The notes: generated by a model not told the origin, from the letters alone. DNA of 64,000 bases from Halopseudomonas pertucinogena (GCF_014646575.1 NZ_BMNN01000001.1:930001-994000), one strand, 5' to 3'; positions 51,499 through 60,472 are shown, counted from the first letter of the stretch. Numbers and translations: made by a program.

Positions 51499-52677
51499 AT
51501 GCTACTCAATCTGTTCAACGAGATGCGTGCAGCCAAGGTGCCGGTGTCGGTGCGCGAGCTGCTGGATCTCCTCAACGCGCTGAAGAACCATGTGGTATTC
51601 GCCGACATGGACGAGTTTTACTACCTCGCGCGCACGATAATGGTCAAGGACGAGCGCCATTTCGACAAGTTCGACCGCGCCTTCGGCGCCTATTTCAATG
51701 GCCTGCAGGACCTCAACGAACTGCTCGAGGCGCTGATTCCAGAGGACTGGCTGCGCAAGGAGTTCGAGCGCCTGCTGACCGACGAGGAGCGCGAGCAGAT
51801 CCAGTCCCTCGGCGGGCTGGACAAGCTGATCGAGGAGTTCAAGAAACGCCTCGAGGAACAGAAGGAGCGCCACGCCGGCGGCAACAAGTGGATCGGCACC
51901 GGCGGCACCAGTCCCTTCGGCTCCGGCGGCTACAACCCCATGGGTATCCGCGTGGGCGATGCCGGCAAGCGCCAGGGCAGGGCGGCCAAGGTCTGGGAGC
52001 AGCGCGAGTACAGGAATCTGGACGATCAGGTGGAGCTGGGCACGCGCAACATCAAAGTGGCGCTGCGCCGCCTGCGCAAGTTTGCCCGCACCGGCGCCGC
52101 AGAAGAACTGGATATCGACAGCACCATCGACCATACGGCCAAGGATGGCGGTCTGCTGAACATCCAGATGCGGCCGGAGCGGCGCAATGCGGTGAAATTG
52201 CTGCTGCTGTTCGATATCGGCGGCTCGATGGATGCCCACATCAAGGTCTGTGAGGAGCTGTTCTCCGCCTGCCGCACCGAGTTCAAGCATCTGGAGTATT
52301 ACTACTTCCACAACTGTATCTACGAGTCGGTGTGGAAGGACAACATGCGCCGCACCCAGGAGCGCATCCCGACCATGGATGTGATCCACAAGTACGGGTC
52401 GGACTACAAGGTGGTGATCGTCGGCGATGCGGCCATGGCGCCCTACGAGATCACTCAGCCGGGCGGCAGCGTCGAGCACTGGAACGAAGAGGCAGGACAT
52501 GTCTGGATCACCCGCCTGAGGGAGAAATTCCCCAAGATGATCTGGATCAACCCCTACCCGAAGGACGCCTGGGGTTACACCACGTCCACTCGCATCATCC
52601 AGGACCTGATGGAAGATCAGATGTATCCCTTGACGCTTGAAGGGCTGGAGCAGGGGATGCGGTATCTGGCGAAGTAG
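51499..52677 (+). CDS. VWA-domain protein partnered with MoxR (CoxE-like)
   Basis: 392 residues. The N-terminal half (FNEMRAAKVPVSVRELLDLL ... EEFKKRLEEQKERH) is helical and CoxE-like; a glycine-rich linker follows (about 130-155) and the C-terminal half is a von Willebrand A domain. The metal-site motif is DIGGSMD (about 238-244), which has D-x-G-x-S, not the canonical D-x-S-x-S. It pairs with the MoxR gene upstream as an ATPase-VWA chaperone pair. GAGGGG precedes the ATG. Confidence 0.88.
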   Translation: MLLNLFNEMRAAKVPVSVRELLDLLNALKNHVVFADMDEFYYLARTIMVKDERHFDKFDRAFGAYFNGLQDLNELLEALIPEDWLRKEFERLLTDEEREQIQSLGGLDKLIEEFKKRLEEQKERHAGGNKWIGTGGTSPFGSGGYNPMGIRVGDAGKRQGRAAKVWEQREYRNLDDQVELGTRNIKVALRRLRKFARTGAAEELDIDSTIDHTAKDGGLLNIQMRPERRNAVKLLLLFDIGGSMDAHIKVCEELFSACRTEFKHLEYYYFHNCIYESVWKDNMRRTQERIPTMDVIHKYGSDYKVVIVGDAAMAPYEITQPGGSVEHWNEEAGHVWITRLREKFPKMIWINPYPKDAWGYTTSTRIIQDLMEDQMYPLTLEGLEQGMRYLAK

Positions 52678-52720
52678 GCTCCGTGTCTTGTGTCGACGGC
52701 TGTTCTGGTGCAAGGACTAC

Positions 52721-52821
52721 GTTTGTCGGCGGGCTCTGCTGGACACGCCGCGAGTACGTCCCTGTAGGCTCGTTGATGGCATCCATGCCATCAAACGGTC
52801 CAGCAGAGCCCGCCGACAAAC
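52721..52821. repeat. palindromic repeat 1, 24-bp perfect arms
   Basis: Left arm 52721-52744 and right arm 52798-52821 are perfect reverse complements (24 bp), starting GTTTGTCGGCGGGCTC. The 53-base interior contains a nested perfect dyad TTGATGGCA-TCCA-TGCCATCAA (52773-52794). Together they form a long cruciform-capable element. Confidence 0.85.
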
Positions 52822-52826
52822 TCCGC

Positions 52827-52859
52827 CCGAGACTCCGGCGCCACTGCAAAGAGTCTCGG
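52827..52859. repeat. small inverted repeat between the two palindromes
   Basis: CCGAGACTC (52827-52835) and GAGTCTCGG (52851-52859), a perfect 9-bp dyad with a 15-base loop, joined to the right arm of repeat 1. Confidence 0.7.
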
Positions 52860-52942
52860 CGACGCGGTAGCAGCCCATGCGTGGCTGAGAGAGGCCAACG
52901 GTTTTTCCTGCCGCCGCTCGGTATGTCGACGCAGTGCTGGTG

Positions 52943-53027
52943 GGCACCCTGACCGGACCGTTTGGTGGCCAGGGATGGCCACCAATGAGCGCCCAGGGAT
53001 GGCTTGAGCGAGTCCGGGCAGGGTGCC
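52943..53027. repeat. palindromic repeat 2, 16-bp arms with one mismatch
   Basis: GGCACCCTGACCGGAC (52943-52958) pairs with GTCCGGGCAGGGTGCC (53012-53027), one mismatch. Inside is TGGTGGCC-AGGGAT-GGCCACCA (52963-52984), and GGGATGGC recurs at 52972-52979 and 52996-53003. Confidence 0.8.
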
Positions 53028-53100
53028 TGCCAGCGCAGCGCTGCACATTGCCCGCAGCCACCTACCTGCATCTTTTGAACCAACCCCACCGAGAGAACGG

Positions 53101-53319
53101 ATGAAACTCAAATCAGGCCGCTATCGCCACTATAAAGGAAGAGACTACCAGGTCATCGACGTGGCCCGTCACTCGGAGACCGGGGAATGGATGGTTGTCT
53201 ACCGCACCCTGTACGGTGAATACGATCTCTGGGTGCGCCCCTTGAGCATGTTTGCCGAAGAGGTCACGGTGGAGGGCAAAACACGACCGCGCTTTACCTT
53301 TATCAGCGAAGACGTGTAG
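53101..53319 (+). CDS. DUF1653 protein
   Basis: 72 residues starting MKLKSGRYRHYKGRDYQV. The beta-rich family signature YRHYKGRDYQVIDVARHSE and YRTLYGEYDLWVRPLSMF matches DUF1653, a small widespread family of unknown function. It is probably cytoplasmic. It lies just upstream of topA in the same direction. Confidence 0.88.
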   Translation: MKLKSGRYRHYKGRDYQVIDVARHSETGEWMVVYRTLYGEYDLWVRPLSMFAEEVTVEGKTRPRFTFISEDV

Positions 53320-53421
53320 GCTCTGGCCCTCCAGACCGTCTGCCGTTCATCGGCGCAGTCAGTATTGGCCCTGAATCGATGTGGGCCAAACGGATTCACA
53401 GATTGAGGAATACCAATACCC

Positions 53422-56037
53422 ATGGGAAAAGCACTGGTCATTGTGGAGTCACCTGCCAAGGCCAAGACGATCAACAAGTATCTTGGCAATGACTTTGTGG
53501 TGAAGTCGAGTATCGGGCATATCCGCGACCTGCCCACCAGCGGCAGCAGCAAGACCGAGAGCAAACCCAAGGGTGGCGCCAGGACCGCAGCTTCCGACGT
53601 CGACAAGGCAACCCGCGCCAGGCAGCAACTGGTCAACCGGATGGGTGTCGATCCGGAAAATGGCTGGAAGGCCCGCTACGAGATTCTGCCGGGCAAGGAA
53701 AAGGTCATCGACGAGCTGCGTCGGCTGGCCAGGGATGCCGACACCATCTATCTGGCAACGGACTTGGACCGCGAGGGGGAGGCAATCGCCTGGCACCTGC
53801 GTGAGTCCATCGGCGGCGATGACAGCCGCTATCGCCGCGTGGTGTTCAACGAGATTACCAAGAAGGCCATCCAGGAGGCCTTCTCCCAGCCCGGCGAGCT
53901 GGATATCAACCGGGTCAACGCCCAGCAGGCGCGGCGCTTCCTCGACCGGGTCGTGGGGTACATGGTTTCCCCGCTGCTGTGGCAGAAGATCGCCCGCGGC
54001 CTGTCCGCTGGCCGTGTGCAGTCGGTGGCGGTGAAGCTCATCGTTGACCGGGAGCGCGAAATCCGCGCTTTCGTACCGGAAGAGTTCTGGGAAGTGCATG
54101 CCGACCTGGCCACGCCGAAAAGCGAGTCCGTGCGCTTTGAGGTGGTCAAGGAAAACGGCGAGACCTTCCGCCCGCTGAACAAGGAACAGACCGACAAGGC
54201 GCTGGCGCTGCTGAAGAGTGCCGAGTACAAGGTGGTCAAGCGCGATGCGCGCCCGACCTCCACCAGGCCCGGTGCTCCCTTCATTACCTCCACACTGCAG
54301 CAGGCCGCCAGTACCCGGCTGGGCTTCAGTGTGAAGAAGACCATGATGATGGCCCAGCGCCTGTACGAGGCGGGTTACATCACCTATATGCGTACCGACT
54401 CGACCAACCTGTCAGCCGATGCCGTGGGCATGGCCCGGGGTTATATCGAGAAGAACTTCGGTGCCCAGTATCTGCCGGAGACGCCCAATGTCTACGGCAG
54501 CAAGGCCAATGCCCAGGAAGCTCACGAAGCCATCCGGCCCTCTGATGTCAAGCTCAAGGCTACCGATCTGAAAGGCATGGAGCGCGATGCGGAGCGGCTG
54601 TACGAGCTGATCTGGCGCCAGTTCGTGGCCTGTCAGATGCCGCCGGCGAAATATCTCTCCACCACCATCACCGTGCAGGCGGGAGATTTCGAGCTGCGCG
54701 CCCGTGGCCGTATCCTCCAGTTTGACGGTTATACCCGGGTACAGCCGCCGCTGGGCAAGGGGGGCGAGGACGAGGTGCTGCCCGACATGCAGGTGGACAA
54801 TGTCATGGAGCTGCTCAAGCTGGACCCCAGGCAGCTGTTCACCAAGCCGCCGGCCCGCTATTCCGAGGCGAGCCTGGTCAAGGAGCTGGAAAAGCGCGGG
54901 ATCGGCCGTCCTTCCACCTACGCATCGATCATCTCGACCATCCAGGAGCGCGGTTATGTCACCCTGAACAACCGGCGTTTCTACGCCGAGAAGATGGGTG
55001 ACATCGTCACCGAGCGCCTGAACGAGAGCTTCCCGAACCTGATGGGTTACGACTTCACTGCCCGCATGGAAGAGCTGCTTGATGACGTGGCAGAGGGTGA
55101 GGTGCCCTGGAAGCAGGTGCTGGACCGCTTCTATGCCGACTTCAAGCAGCGGCTGGAGATTGCCGCTGCCAGTGGCGAGGGGCAGGGGATGCGCAGCAAT
55201 CAGCCGACCCCGACCGATATTCCTTGTGTGGAGTGCGGCCGCCCGATGATGATTCGCACGGCCTCCACCGGCGTCTTCCTTGGCTGTTCAGGTTATGCCC
55301 TGCCGCCAAAGGAGCGCTGCAAGGCAACGGTCAATCTGGTGCCGGGCAACGAGGTGGCTGCCGATGACGAGGAAGGCGAGACCCGGGTGCTGCGTGCCAA
55401 GCGCCGTTGCCCGGTGTGCTCGACTGCCATGGACAGCTACCTGGTGGACGAGAAGCGCAAGCTGCATGTATGTGGCAACAACCCCGACTGCAGCGGCTTC
55501 GAGGTGGAGCAGGGCCAGTTCAAGATCAAGGGTTATGACGGTCCGGTGATCGAGTGCGACAAGTGCGGCAGCGACATGCAGCTCAAGACCGGTCGTTTCG
55601 GCAAGTACTTCGGTTGCACCAACAGCGAGTGCAAGAACACCCGCAAGCTGCTGCGCAACGGCGAGGCAGCGCCACCGAAGATGGATCCGGTCCTCATGCC
55701 CGAGCTGCGCTGCGAGAAGGTGGACGACGTCTATGTGCTGCGCGACGGCGCCTCCGGGCTGTTCCTGGCGGCCAGCCAGTTTCCGCGGAATCGCGAGACC
55801 CGGGCGCCGCTGGTGCGCGAACTGCTGCCCCATGCGGCGGAGATCGATCCCAAATATGACTTCCTGCTGAAGGCCCCGGTAGCCGACCCCGACGGTAACC
55901 CCACGGTGGTGCGTTACAGTCGCAAGAGCAAGGAGCAGTACGTGCAGAGCGAAATCGAGGGCAAGCCCAGCGGTTGGCGTGCCTTTTACGATGGCAGGAA
56001 CTGGGTGGTGGAAGATGCCCGCAAGGGCAGGAAATGA
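53422..56037 (+). CDS. topA: DNA topoisomerase I
   Basis: Relaxes negative supercoils (type IA). 871 residues. It has the Toprim domain ([28 protein letters not shown]), the active-site tyrosine in [13 protein letters not shown] (about 321), and three C-terminal C4 zinc ribbons at about 600-633, 662-690 and 711-737. The first lies in CVECGRPMM and the third in [16 protein letters not shown] lies upstream of the ATG. It is a full-length enzyme. Confidence 0.97.
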   Translation: MGKALVIVESPAKAKTINKYLGNDFVVKSSIGHIRDLPTSGSSKTESKPKGGARTAASDVDKATRARQQLVNRMGVDPENGWKARYEILPGKEKVIDELRRLARDADTIYLATDLDREGEAIAWHLRESIGGDDSRYRRVVFNEITKKAIQEAFSQPGELDINRVNAQQARRFLDRVVGYMVSPLLWQKIARGLSAGRVQSVAVKLIVDREREIRAFVPEEFWEVHADLATPKSESVRFEVVKENGETFRPLNKEQTDKALALLKSAEYKVVKRDARPTSTRPGAPFITSTLQQAASTRLGFSVKKTMMMAQRLYEAGYITYMRTDSTNLSADAVGMARGYIEKNFGAQYLPETPNVYGSKANAQEAHEAIRPSDVKLKATDLKGMERDAERLYELIWRQFVACQMPPAKYLSTTITVQAGDFELRARGRILQFDGYTRVQPPLGKGGEDEVLPDMQVDNVMELLKLDPRQLFTKPPARYSEASLVKELEKRGIGRPSTYASIISTIQERGYVTLNNRRFYAEKMGDIVTERLNESFPNLMGYDFTARMEELLDDVAEGEVPWKQVLDRFYADFKQRLEIAAASGEGQGMRSNQPTPTDIPCVECGRPMMIRTASTGVFLGCSGYALPPKERCKATVNLVPGNEVAADDEEGETRVLRAKRRCPVCSTAMDSYLVDEKRKLHVCGNNPDCSGFEVEQGQFKIKGYDGPVIECDKCGSDMQLKTGRFGKYFGCTNSECKNTRKLLRNGEAAPPKMDPVLMPELRCEKVDDVYVLRDGASGLFLAASQFPRNRETRAPLVRELLPHAAEIDPKYDFLLKAPVADPDGNPTVVRYSRKSKEQYVQSEIEGKPSGWRAFYDGRNWVVEDARKGRK

Positions 56038-56137
56038 GCCGCCGAGCGCCGATCAGCCATTGAGGCAGGCAGGTACCGGGCTCGGGTCAGGGCCCGGCCT
56101 GTGGTACACTGCCGGCTGAAATGACAGGAGATACCCC

Positions 56138-56371
56138 ATGAGTTCACCCTTTCTCGAGATCATAGAGCTTGCCGATGGAACGGTCGCGCTGCGCCGTCCC
56201 GATGAAGAAGGCAAGCCGCTGGTGGTTATCGAATTCTCGGAGGAAGCCAGAGATTTTCTGCAGGGTAACTACCTGGAAGTGGCCAAGGTAATGATTGGCG
56301 CCGGCATGCAGGTTGCCGGTCAGATCATGGAAGAGGACCCGGATCTCGACGACCACCGGGTCCTGCACTGA
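56138..56371 (+). CDS. small conserved hypothetical protein (77 aa)
   Basis: 77 residues, very acidic C-terminus (EEDPDLDDHRV), preceded by AGGAG seven bases upstream. A short conserved protein next to topA is common in Pseudomonas but I recognise no domain. It converges with sulA, two bases apart. Confidence 0.75.
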   Translation: MSSPFLEIIELADGTVALRRPDEEGKPLVVIEFSEEARDFLQGNYLEVAKVMIGAGMQVAGQIMEEDPDLDDHRVLH

Positions 56372-56373
56372 GC

Positions 56374-56868
56374 TCAGGCCTGAGTTCCCATCCGGATGTT
56401 CAGGCTGGCGCAGCGCCCCGCCCGGGCGGCTCTCTCCAGCTGGGCGCCATGTCCTGATGCGGGCAGCCAAGACACCACGGTGTGGCTGTAGCCCAGCTCC
56501 AGTATCTCGCAGCACAACTTCAGCGTACTCATGCCACGACGTGACCGGATAATCAGTATCCGCTGTGGATCCAGGCCCGATGCACGCAGCCACTTCTGGC
56601 TGATCGGCAGCGGCGGGTCGATCAGGCTGAGCCAGCCGGGCCGTTCCGCCTGACTGAGTTCGCGGAGGATCGGGGCCAGCAGTTTCAGGCATTGGCGGGG
56701 CGAGCCGTCGAGCGAAATCTCGCTGGAACCGGGCTGCTCTTCCAGTTCATCCGGCTCCGGCGTGGCGAACGCTGCGGCCAGGGGCCTGCTACCCAGCCGG
56801 GACGCCATCAGCGCGTTATGCAGTAGATCCGGTTGTACAGCTGAGCCATTGTCTGGTGCATAGCGCAT
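56374..56868 (-). CDS. sulA: SOS cell-division inhibitor SulA
   Basis: 164 residues from MRYAPDNGSAVQPDLL (ATG at 56868, GAGGAG upstream). The conserved SulA/RecA-like core is present (WLSLIDPPLP ... RILIIRSRRG ... ILELGYSHTVVSWLP). Induced SulA binds FtsZ and blocks division while DNA damage is repaired. It lies 10 bases after lexA on the same strand, so the two are co-transcribed from the LexA-controlled promoter, the arrangement in Pseudomonas. Confidence 0.92.
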   Translation of the reverse strand: MRYAPDNGSAVQPDLLHNALMASRLGSRPLAAAFATPEPDELEEQPGSSEISLDGSPRQCLKLLAPILRELSQAERPGWLSLIDPPLPISQKWLRASGLDPQRILIIRSRRGMSTLKLCCEILELGYSHTVVSWLPASGHGAQLERAARAGRCASLNIRMGTQA

Positions 56869-56878
56869 GGTTGACTCC

Positions 56879-57490
56879 TCAGTGGCGGATGATGCCGACA
56901 CTCAAACCTTCGATGATCAGTTCCTGTTCGGCCAGATCGATTTCAATCGGGGCGAACTCGGGATTCTCGGCGATAAGAGATACCTTGCGACCCTGCTTGT
57001 GGAATCGCTTCACGGTCACCTCGTCATCGATGCGGGCGACCACCACCTGGCCATTGCGTGCCTCGGTGGTACGGTGCACAGCCAGAAGGTCGCCGTCCAG
57101 AATGCCGATATCCTTCATGCTCATGCCCCTCACCCGTAGCAGGTAGTCCGCGCGGGGGCTGAAGAAGTCCGGATTGATCCGGCAGTGCTTCTCGATATTC
57201 TCCAGAGCGAGGATGGGAGCGCCGGCGGCGACCTGGCCGATTACGGGCAGGCTGTTTTCGTCGTCGCTGCCTTCCTGTTCTGCGGGCAGGCGGATGCCCC
57301 TGGAAGCGCCGGGGATCATCTCGATGGCGCCCTTGCGGGCCAATGCCTTGAGATGGTCTTCGGCGGCGTTGGGCGAGCGGAAACCAAGCTCTCTGGCGAT
57401 ATCCACCCGGGTGGGCGGAAAGCCGTTGCTGACCATGTACTCCTTGATGAAGGCGAGTACCTGTTCTTGTCGTGCCGTGAGTTTCTGCAT
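56879..57490 (-). CDS. lexA: LexA repressor
   Basis: SOS master repressor. 203 residues: winged helix-turn-helix ([23 protein letters not shown]), then the autoproteolysis domain with the Ala-Gly cleavage site in VAAGAP, the catalytic serine in [14 protein letters not shown] and the catalytic lysine in the [15 protein letters not shown] strand. Two LexA boxes upstream show autoregulation. sulA follows in the same operon. Confidence 0.97.
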   Translation of the reverse strand: MQKLTARQEQVLAFIKEYMVSNGFPPTRVDIARELGFRSPNAAEDHLKALARKGAIEMIPGASRGIRLPAEQEGSDDENSLPVIGQVAAGAPILALENIEKHCRINPDFFSPRADYLLRVRGMSMKDIGILDGDLLAVHRTTEARNGQVVVARIDDEVTVKRFHKQGRKVSLIAENPEFAPIEIDLAEQELIIEGLSVGIIRH

Positions 57491-57501
57491 TTTTATCCTG
57501 C

Positions 57502-57517
57502 CTGTTTTTCCATACAG
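57502..57517 (-). promoter_or_regulatory. LexA box 1 of the lexA-sulA operon
   Basis: CTGTTTTTCCATACAG on the plus strand fits CTGT-N8-ACAG exactly, 12 bases ahead of the lexA start codon. Confidence 0.85.
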
Positions 57518-57520
57518 TGG

Positions 57521-57536
57521 CTGTGATTATATACAG
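57521..57536 (-). promoter_or_regulatory. LexA box 2 of the lexA-sulA operon
   Basis: CTGTGATTATATACAG on the plus strand fits CTGT-N8-ACAG, 19 bases further from lexA than box 1. Tandem LexA operators are typical of lexA itself. It lies on the psrA side of the shared intergenic region. Confidence 0.88.
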
Positions 57537-57616
57537 TATTCACCCCTGCGCAAGGCTGAGCGTGGCATTTGCTTGCCCGCGCTTATGTGGTAAAAGACGG
57601 TCTGTCGAATTCAATC

Positions 57617-57642
57617 GCGTTTGAAACGTATGTTTCAAACGC
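57617..57642. promoter_or_regulatory. PsrA operator upstream of psrA
   Basis: GCGTTTGAAAC and GTTTCAAACGC with a GTAT spacer: an 11-bp perfect palindrome containing GAAAC-N4-GTTTC. This agrees with the published PsrA binding motif G/CAAAC(N2-4)GTTTG/C, and PsrA autorepresses. It ends 22 bases before the psrA start codon. Confidence 0.85.
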
Positions 57643-57664
57643 CCTCCTGCGCGTGGAGTTGCTG

Positions 57665-58327
57665 GTGGCACAGTCTGAAACAGTCGAACGCATTCTGGAT
57701 GCTGCAGAGCACCTTTTCGCCGAGAAGGGGTTCGCTGAAACCTCTCTTCGTCTCATCACCAGCAGGGCGGGGGTGAATCTGGCCGCGGTGAATTATCACT
57801 TCGGCTCGAAGAAATCATTGATCCAGGCGGTCTTCACCCGTTTCCTCAATCCCTTCGTCAGCAGCCTCGAGCAGGAGCTTGATCGCCTGGAGCAGGCGGG
57901 CACCCCGGATCTGTCGCTGGAGGAGCTGCTGGAGATGCTGGTGCGCCTGGTGCTGGCGGTCAAACCCCGCAGTGGCGATGACCTGTCCATCTTCATGCGT
58001 CTGCTGGGCCTGGCTTTCAGTCAGAGCCAGGGCCATCTGCGCAAGTATCTGAGCAGTGTCTACGGCAGGGTGTTCCGGCGTTATCTCAAGCTCATATTGC
58101 GGAGTGCTCCGGAGTTGCCGCGGGATGTGCTGTTCTGGCGTGTGCACTTCATGCTCGGCAGCGCCGCCTTCACCCTGTCCAGTCTCAAGGCACTCAAGGC
58201 CATGGGCGAGACCGAATATGGCGAGCGCGCCGGTACCGACGAGATCCTCCGGCAGATGGTCCCGGTGTTCGCCGCGGGAATGCGGGCGGACCTGGTCAGG
58301 GCAGAAGAACCGGCCCTGTCCACATAA
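57665..58327 (+). CDS. psrA: TetR-family fatty-acid-responsive regulator PsrA
   Basis: 220 residues from a GTG at 57665 (MAQSETVERILDAAEHLF), with GGAG six bases upstream; this matches the N-terminus of Pseudomonas PsrA, so the longer frame from 57569 is not used. The TetR helix-turn-helix segment SRAGVNLAAVNYHFGSKKSL is nearly identical to the P. aeruginosa protein. PsrA senses long-chain fatty acids, represses fatty-acid oxidation genes and activates rpoS. Divergent from lexA; its operator lies just upstream. Confidence 0.95.
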   Translation: MAQSETVERILDAAEHLFAEKGFAETSLRLITSRAGVNLAAVNYHFGSKKSLIQAVFTRFLNPFVSSLEQELDRLEQAGTPDLSLEELLEMLVRLVLAVKPRSGDDLSIFMRLLGLAFSQSQGHLRKYLSSVYGRVFRRYLKLILRSAPELPRDVLFWRVHFMLGSAAFTLSSLKALKAMGETEYGERAGTDEILRQMVPVFAAGMRADLVRAEEPALST

Positions 58328-58395
58328 AGTCGCCGGCGGGGCTTACCCCGGCGGGGCCGATCCGCTATCGTGTGGGCTTTGCGGCGGAGCAGAGC

Positions 58396-58878
58396 ATGCA
58401 GCTGGACCTTATCCATATCTCCATCGAGCAACAGTGGCTGACCGGCTACGTGGGCGGTCGGGTGCATTGCGGCTTTGCCGTCTCCACGGCGCTCAATGGT
58501 CCCGGCGAGCGCAATGGCAGCGGCTGTACGCCCCGGGGGCAGCACCGGGTACGCGCGCGTATCGGTGAAGGCCAGCCGCTGGGCGCGGTGTTCATCGGCC
58601 GGCGCCCCACCGGTGAAATCTGGAGCCCCGAGCTGGCTGCGGCCAACCCCGAGCGGGACTGGATACTGACCCGGATCCTCTGGCTCTGCGGAGAGCAGCC
58701 GGGATTCAATCGCGGGGGCGACTGCGATTCCCAGCGGCGCTACATCTATCTGCACGGAACCGGCGACGACCAGCCCATGGGTGAGCCCCTTTCCCATGGC
58801 TGCATCCGCCTGCGCAATGCCGACATGCTCGCCCTGTTTGACATGACCCCGGCCGGTTGTCCGGTGGTCATCGAATGA
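58396..58878 (+). CDS. YkuD-domain L,D-transpeptidase/carboxypeptidase without a signal peptide
   Basis: 160 residues from MQLDLIHISIEQ (ATG at 58396). The whole protein is one YkuD domain; the active site HGTGDDQPMGEPLSHGCIRL contains the invariant His and nucleophilic Cys. No signal peptide or transmembrane segment is seen, unlike exported L,D-transpeptidases. It lies 21 bases upstream of nagZ, a cytoplasmic muropeptide-recycling enzyme. A role as cytosolic L,D-carboxypeptidase on recycled tetrapeptides, as shown for Acinetobacter ElsL (YkuD family), fits this context. That is an inference. Confidence 0.85.
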   Translation: MQLDLIHISIEQQWLTGYVGGRVHCGFAVSTALNGPGERNGSGCTPRGQHRVRARIGEGQPLGAVFIGRRPTGEIWSPELAAANPERDWILTRILWLCGEQPGFNRGGDCDSQRRYIYLHGTGDDQPMGEPLSHGCIRLRNADMLALFDMTPAGCPVVIE

Positions 58879-58899
58879 TCTGACCCAGGAGTGTTTCCC

Positions 58900-59898
58900 T
58901 TGACCCAAGGCTCATTGATGCTGGACGTGGACGGCCTGTGGCTGACCCCCGAGGATCGCCAGCTGCTGCGCCAACCCGAAGTGGGTGGCCTCATCCTGTT
59001 TGCCCGCAATACCGAATCCCCGCGCCAGGTGCGCGAGCTGGTGCGCAGCATCCGCGCCCTCCGCCCGGACATGCTGATAGCCATCGATCAGGAAGGGGGC
59101 AGGGTGCAGCGTCTGCGCCGCGATGTGCTGCGCCTTCCAGCGCTGGGTCGTATTGCCGGTTGCGCGGAACCGCAGCGGGTCGCCGAAGCGGCGGCCTGGT
59201 TGATGGCGACAGAAATGTTGGCCTGCGGCATCGATATCAGTTTCGCTCCGGTTCTGGATCTGGATTACGGTCGCAGCCAGGTTATCGGTGACCGTTCGCT
59301 GGGCGGCGACCCCAGCCGGGTGGCTGAGCTGGGCAGGGCTTACATCACCGGTCTGCATCGGGCCGGCATGGCGGCAACCGGCAAGCACTTCCCCGGCCAC
59401 GGCTGGGCCGAGGCGGACTCGCATTTCGACCTGCCGGTGGACGAGCGCAGCGAGGAGGCGATTCGCCAGTCCGATCTGAAACCCTTTGCCGCGCTGGCGC
59501 CGCTGCTGGACGGGATCATGCCCGCCCACGTCGTGTACCCTGCGGTGGACGCGCAGCCGGCAGGTTTTTCCCGGCGCTGGCTGCAGGACATTCTGCGCGG
59601 CGAGCTGGGCTTTGAGGGAGTCATATTCAGTGACGATCTGACCATGGCCGGTGCCCATGCGGTGGGCGATATGACCAGGCGGGTGGATGCCGCGCTGGCT
59701 TCCGGCTGCGACATGCTGCTGGTGTGCAATGACCGGGCTGCGGCCGAGCAGGCGCTGGAACACGTCCAGCGTGTCGGCATGCAGCCGTCGGTACGGGCGC
59801 GCGCGATGCTGGCCCGGCGGCAGGTGAGTGCGGACTACAAGGCGCAGCCCGACTGGCAGTTGTCGATGGGCCTGCTGCGGGATGCAGGCCTGCTCTGA
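58900..59898 (+). CDS. nagZ: beta-N-acetylglucosaminidase NagZ
   Basis: Removes GlcNAc from anhydro-muropeptides in the cytoplasm; its product (anhydroMurNAc-peptide) induces AmpC beta-lactamase in pseudomonads. 332 residues from a TTG at 58900 (MTQGSLMLDVDGLW), with AGGAG eight bases upstream; this length matches P. aeruginosa NagZ. The glycoside hydrolase 3 motifs VDGLWLTPEDRQLL, DQEGGRVQRL and KHFPGHG are present, with the catalytic aspartate in the SDDLTMAG segment. It follows the YkuD gene directly. Confidence 0.95.
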   Translation: MTQGSLMLDVDGLWLTPEDRQLLRQPEVGGLILFARNTESPRQVRELVRSIRALRPDMLIAIDQEGGRVQRLRRDVLRLPALGRIAGCAEPQRVAEAAAWLMATEMLACGIDISFAPVLDLDYGRSQVIGDRSLGGDPSRVAELGRAYITGLHRAGMAATGKHFPGHGWAEADSHFDLPVDERSEEAIRQSDLKPFAALAPLLDGIMPAHVVYPAVDAQPAGFSRRWLQDILRGELGFEGVIFSDDLTMAGAHAVGDMTRRVDAALASGCDMLLVCNDRAAAEQALEHVQRVGMQPSVRARAMLARRQVSADYKAQPDWQLSMGLLRDAGLL

Positions 59899-59905
59899 AC
59901 GACCG

Positions 59906-60472
59906 TCAGGGGCGGGTAACCCTGATCAGCGCGCCGAGGCTGCGGTGATCCAGATAATGGGTCTGATCCAGCCGCAGACTGCGGGTCACCTGCAGACGTT
60001 CACTGACCGGCTCGGCCGCCGTGGCGTGATACAGCCATAGCGTGACCCTGGCGGTAAGGGGCGTATCGCTCAGGCTGACCAGCGCCTGGGCCGGATACAG
60101 CAGCTGGCCGTCCGCCGTCGCCAGGCTCTGACCCTGGTGAACGGCCACGCTCAGATGGCTGTCCGCCGGCTGCTGCCAGGCTCTGTGCAGCTTGATCTGA
60201 TAACCGCTGCTCTCCAGCTTGCGAGCCTCCGCTTCAAGCTGATGGCGATGCGGGGCCAGGGCACGTACCTCATCATTGAACCCTTCGTCGAGCAGCACTG
60301 CCCGGTCAGCCCAGTCAGCGCCCGGCAGCGCCGCCGGTACCAGCTGGGCGCCGGGCTGCCCGAACACCACCAGTTCGACCAGATAATCCTGCGCGTAGGC
60401 GTGCAGGCCGGTGCAGAGCAGCAGAGCAGCCATGATCTTTGTCAGCGTGCGGGTGATCGTCTTCATCAACAT
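59906..60472 (-). CDS. CsiV-like periplasmic protein
   Basis: 188 residues with a signal peptide (TLTKIMAALLLCTGLHAYA) and a mature part opening QDYLVELVVFGQPGAQLVPA, typical of CsiV (peptidoglycan/penicillin-binding protein 1B activator) from Vibrio, often encoded beside mfd in gammaproteobacteria. The ATG at 60472 overlaps the mfd stop (TGATG); MKTITRTLT at 60466 is the alternative start. Function is by family and place only. Confidence 0.75.
   Translation of the reverse strand: MLMKTITRTLTKIMAALLLCTGLHAYAQDYLVELVVFGQPGAQLVPAALPGADWADRAVLLDEGFNDEVRALAPHRHQLEAEARKLESSGYQIKLHRAWQQPADSHLSVAVHQGQSLATADGQLLYPAQALVSLSDTPLTARVTLWLYHATAAEPVSERLQVTRSLRLDQTHYLDHRSLGALIRVTRP

Larger units (their letters stand above)
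52678..53100. repeat. 423-bp gene-free stretch with paired palindromic repeats
   Basis: No convincing coding frame. It holds several perfect or near-perfect inverted repeats (detailed separately), built from GC-rich arms and containing GGGATGGC copies. It resembles the dispersed palindromic (REP/BIME-like) elements of Pseudomonas and related marine gammaproteobacteria. No transposase or flanking direct repeats of clear size were seen. Confidence 0.7.

Noticed and set aside
52637-52952. Short plus-strand frames in the palindromic repeat region
   Set aside because: They follow the inverted repeats, are rich in Arg and Pro, and have no ribosome binding site.
52678-53100. Possible insertion sequence or CRISPR array
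   Set aside because: There is no transposase gene and no regular spaced direct repeats; the repeats are inverted and different from each other.
56041-56137. Possible terminator after topA
   Set aside because: Only a six-bp CCGGGC/GCCCGG stem with a ten-base loop is present, too weak to call.
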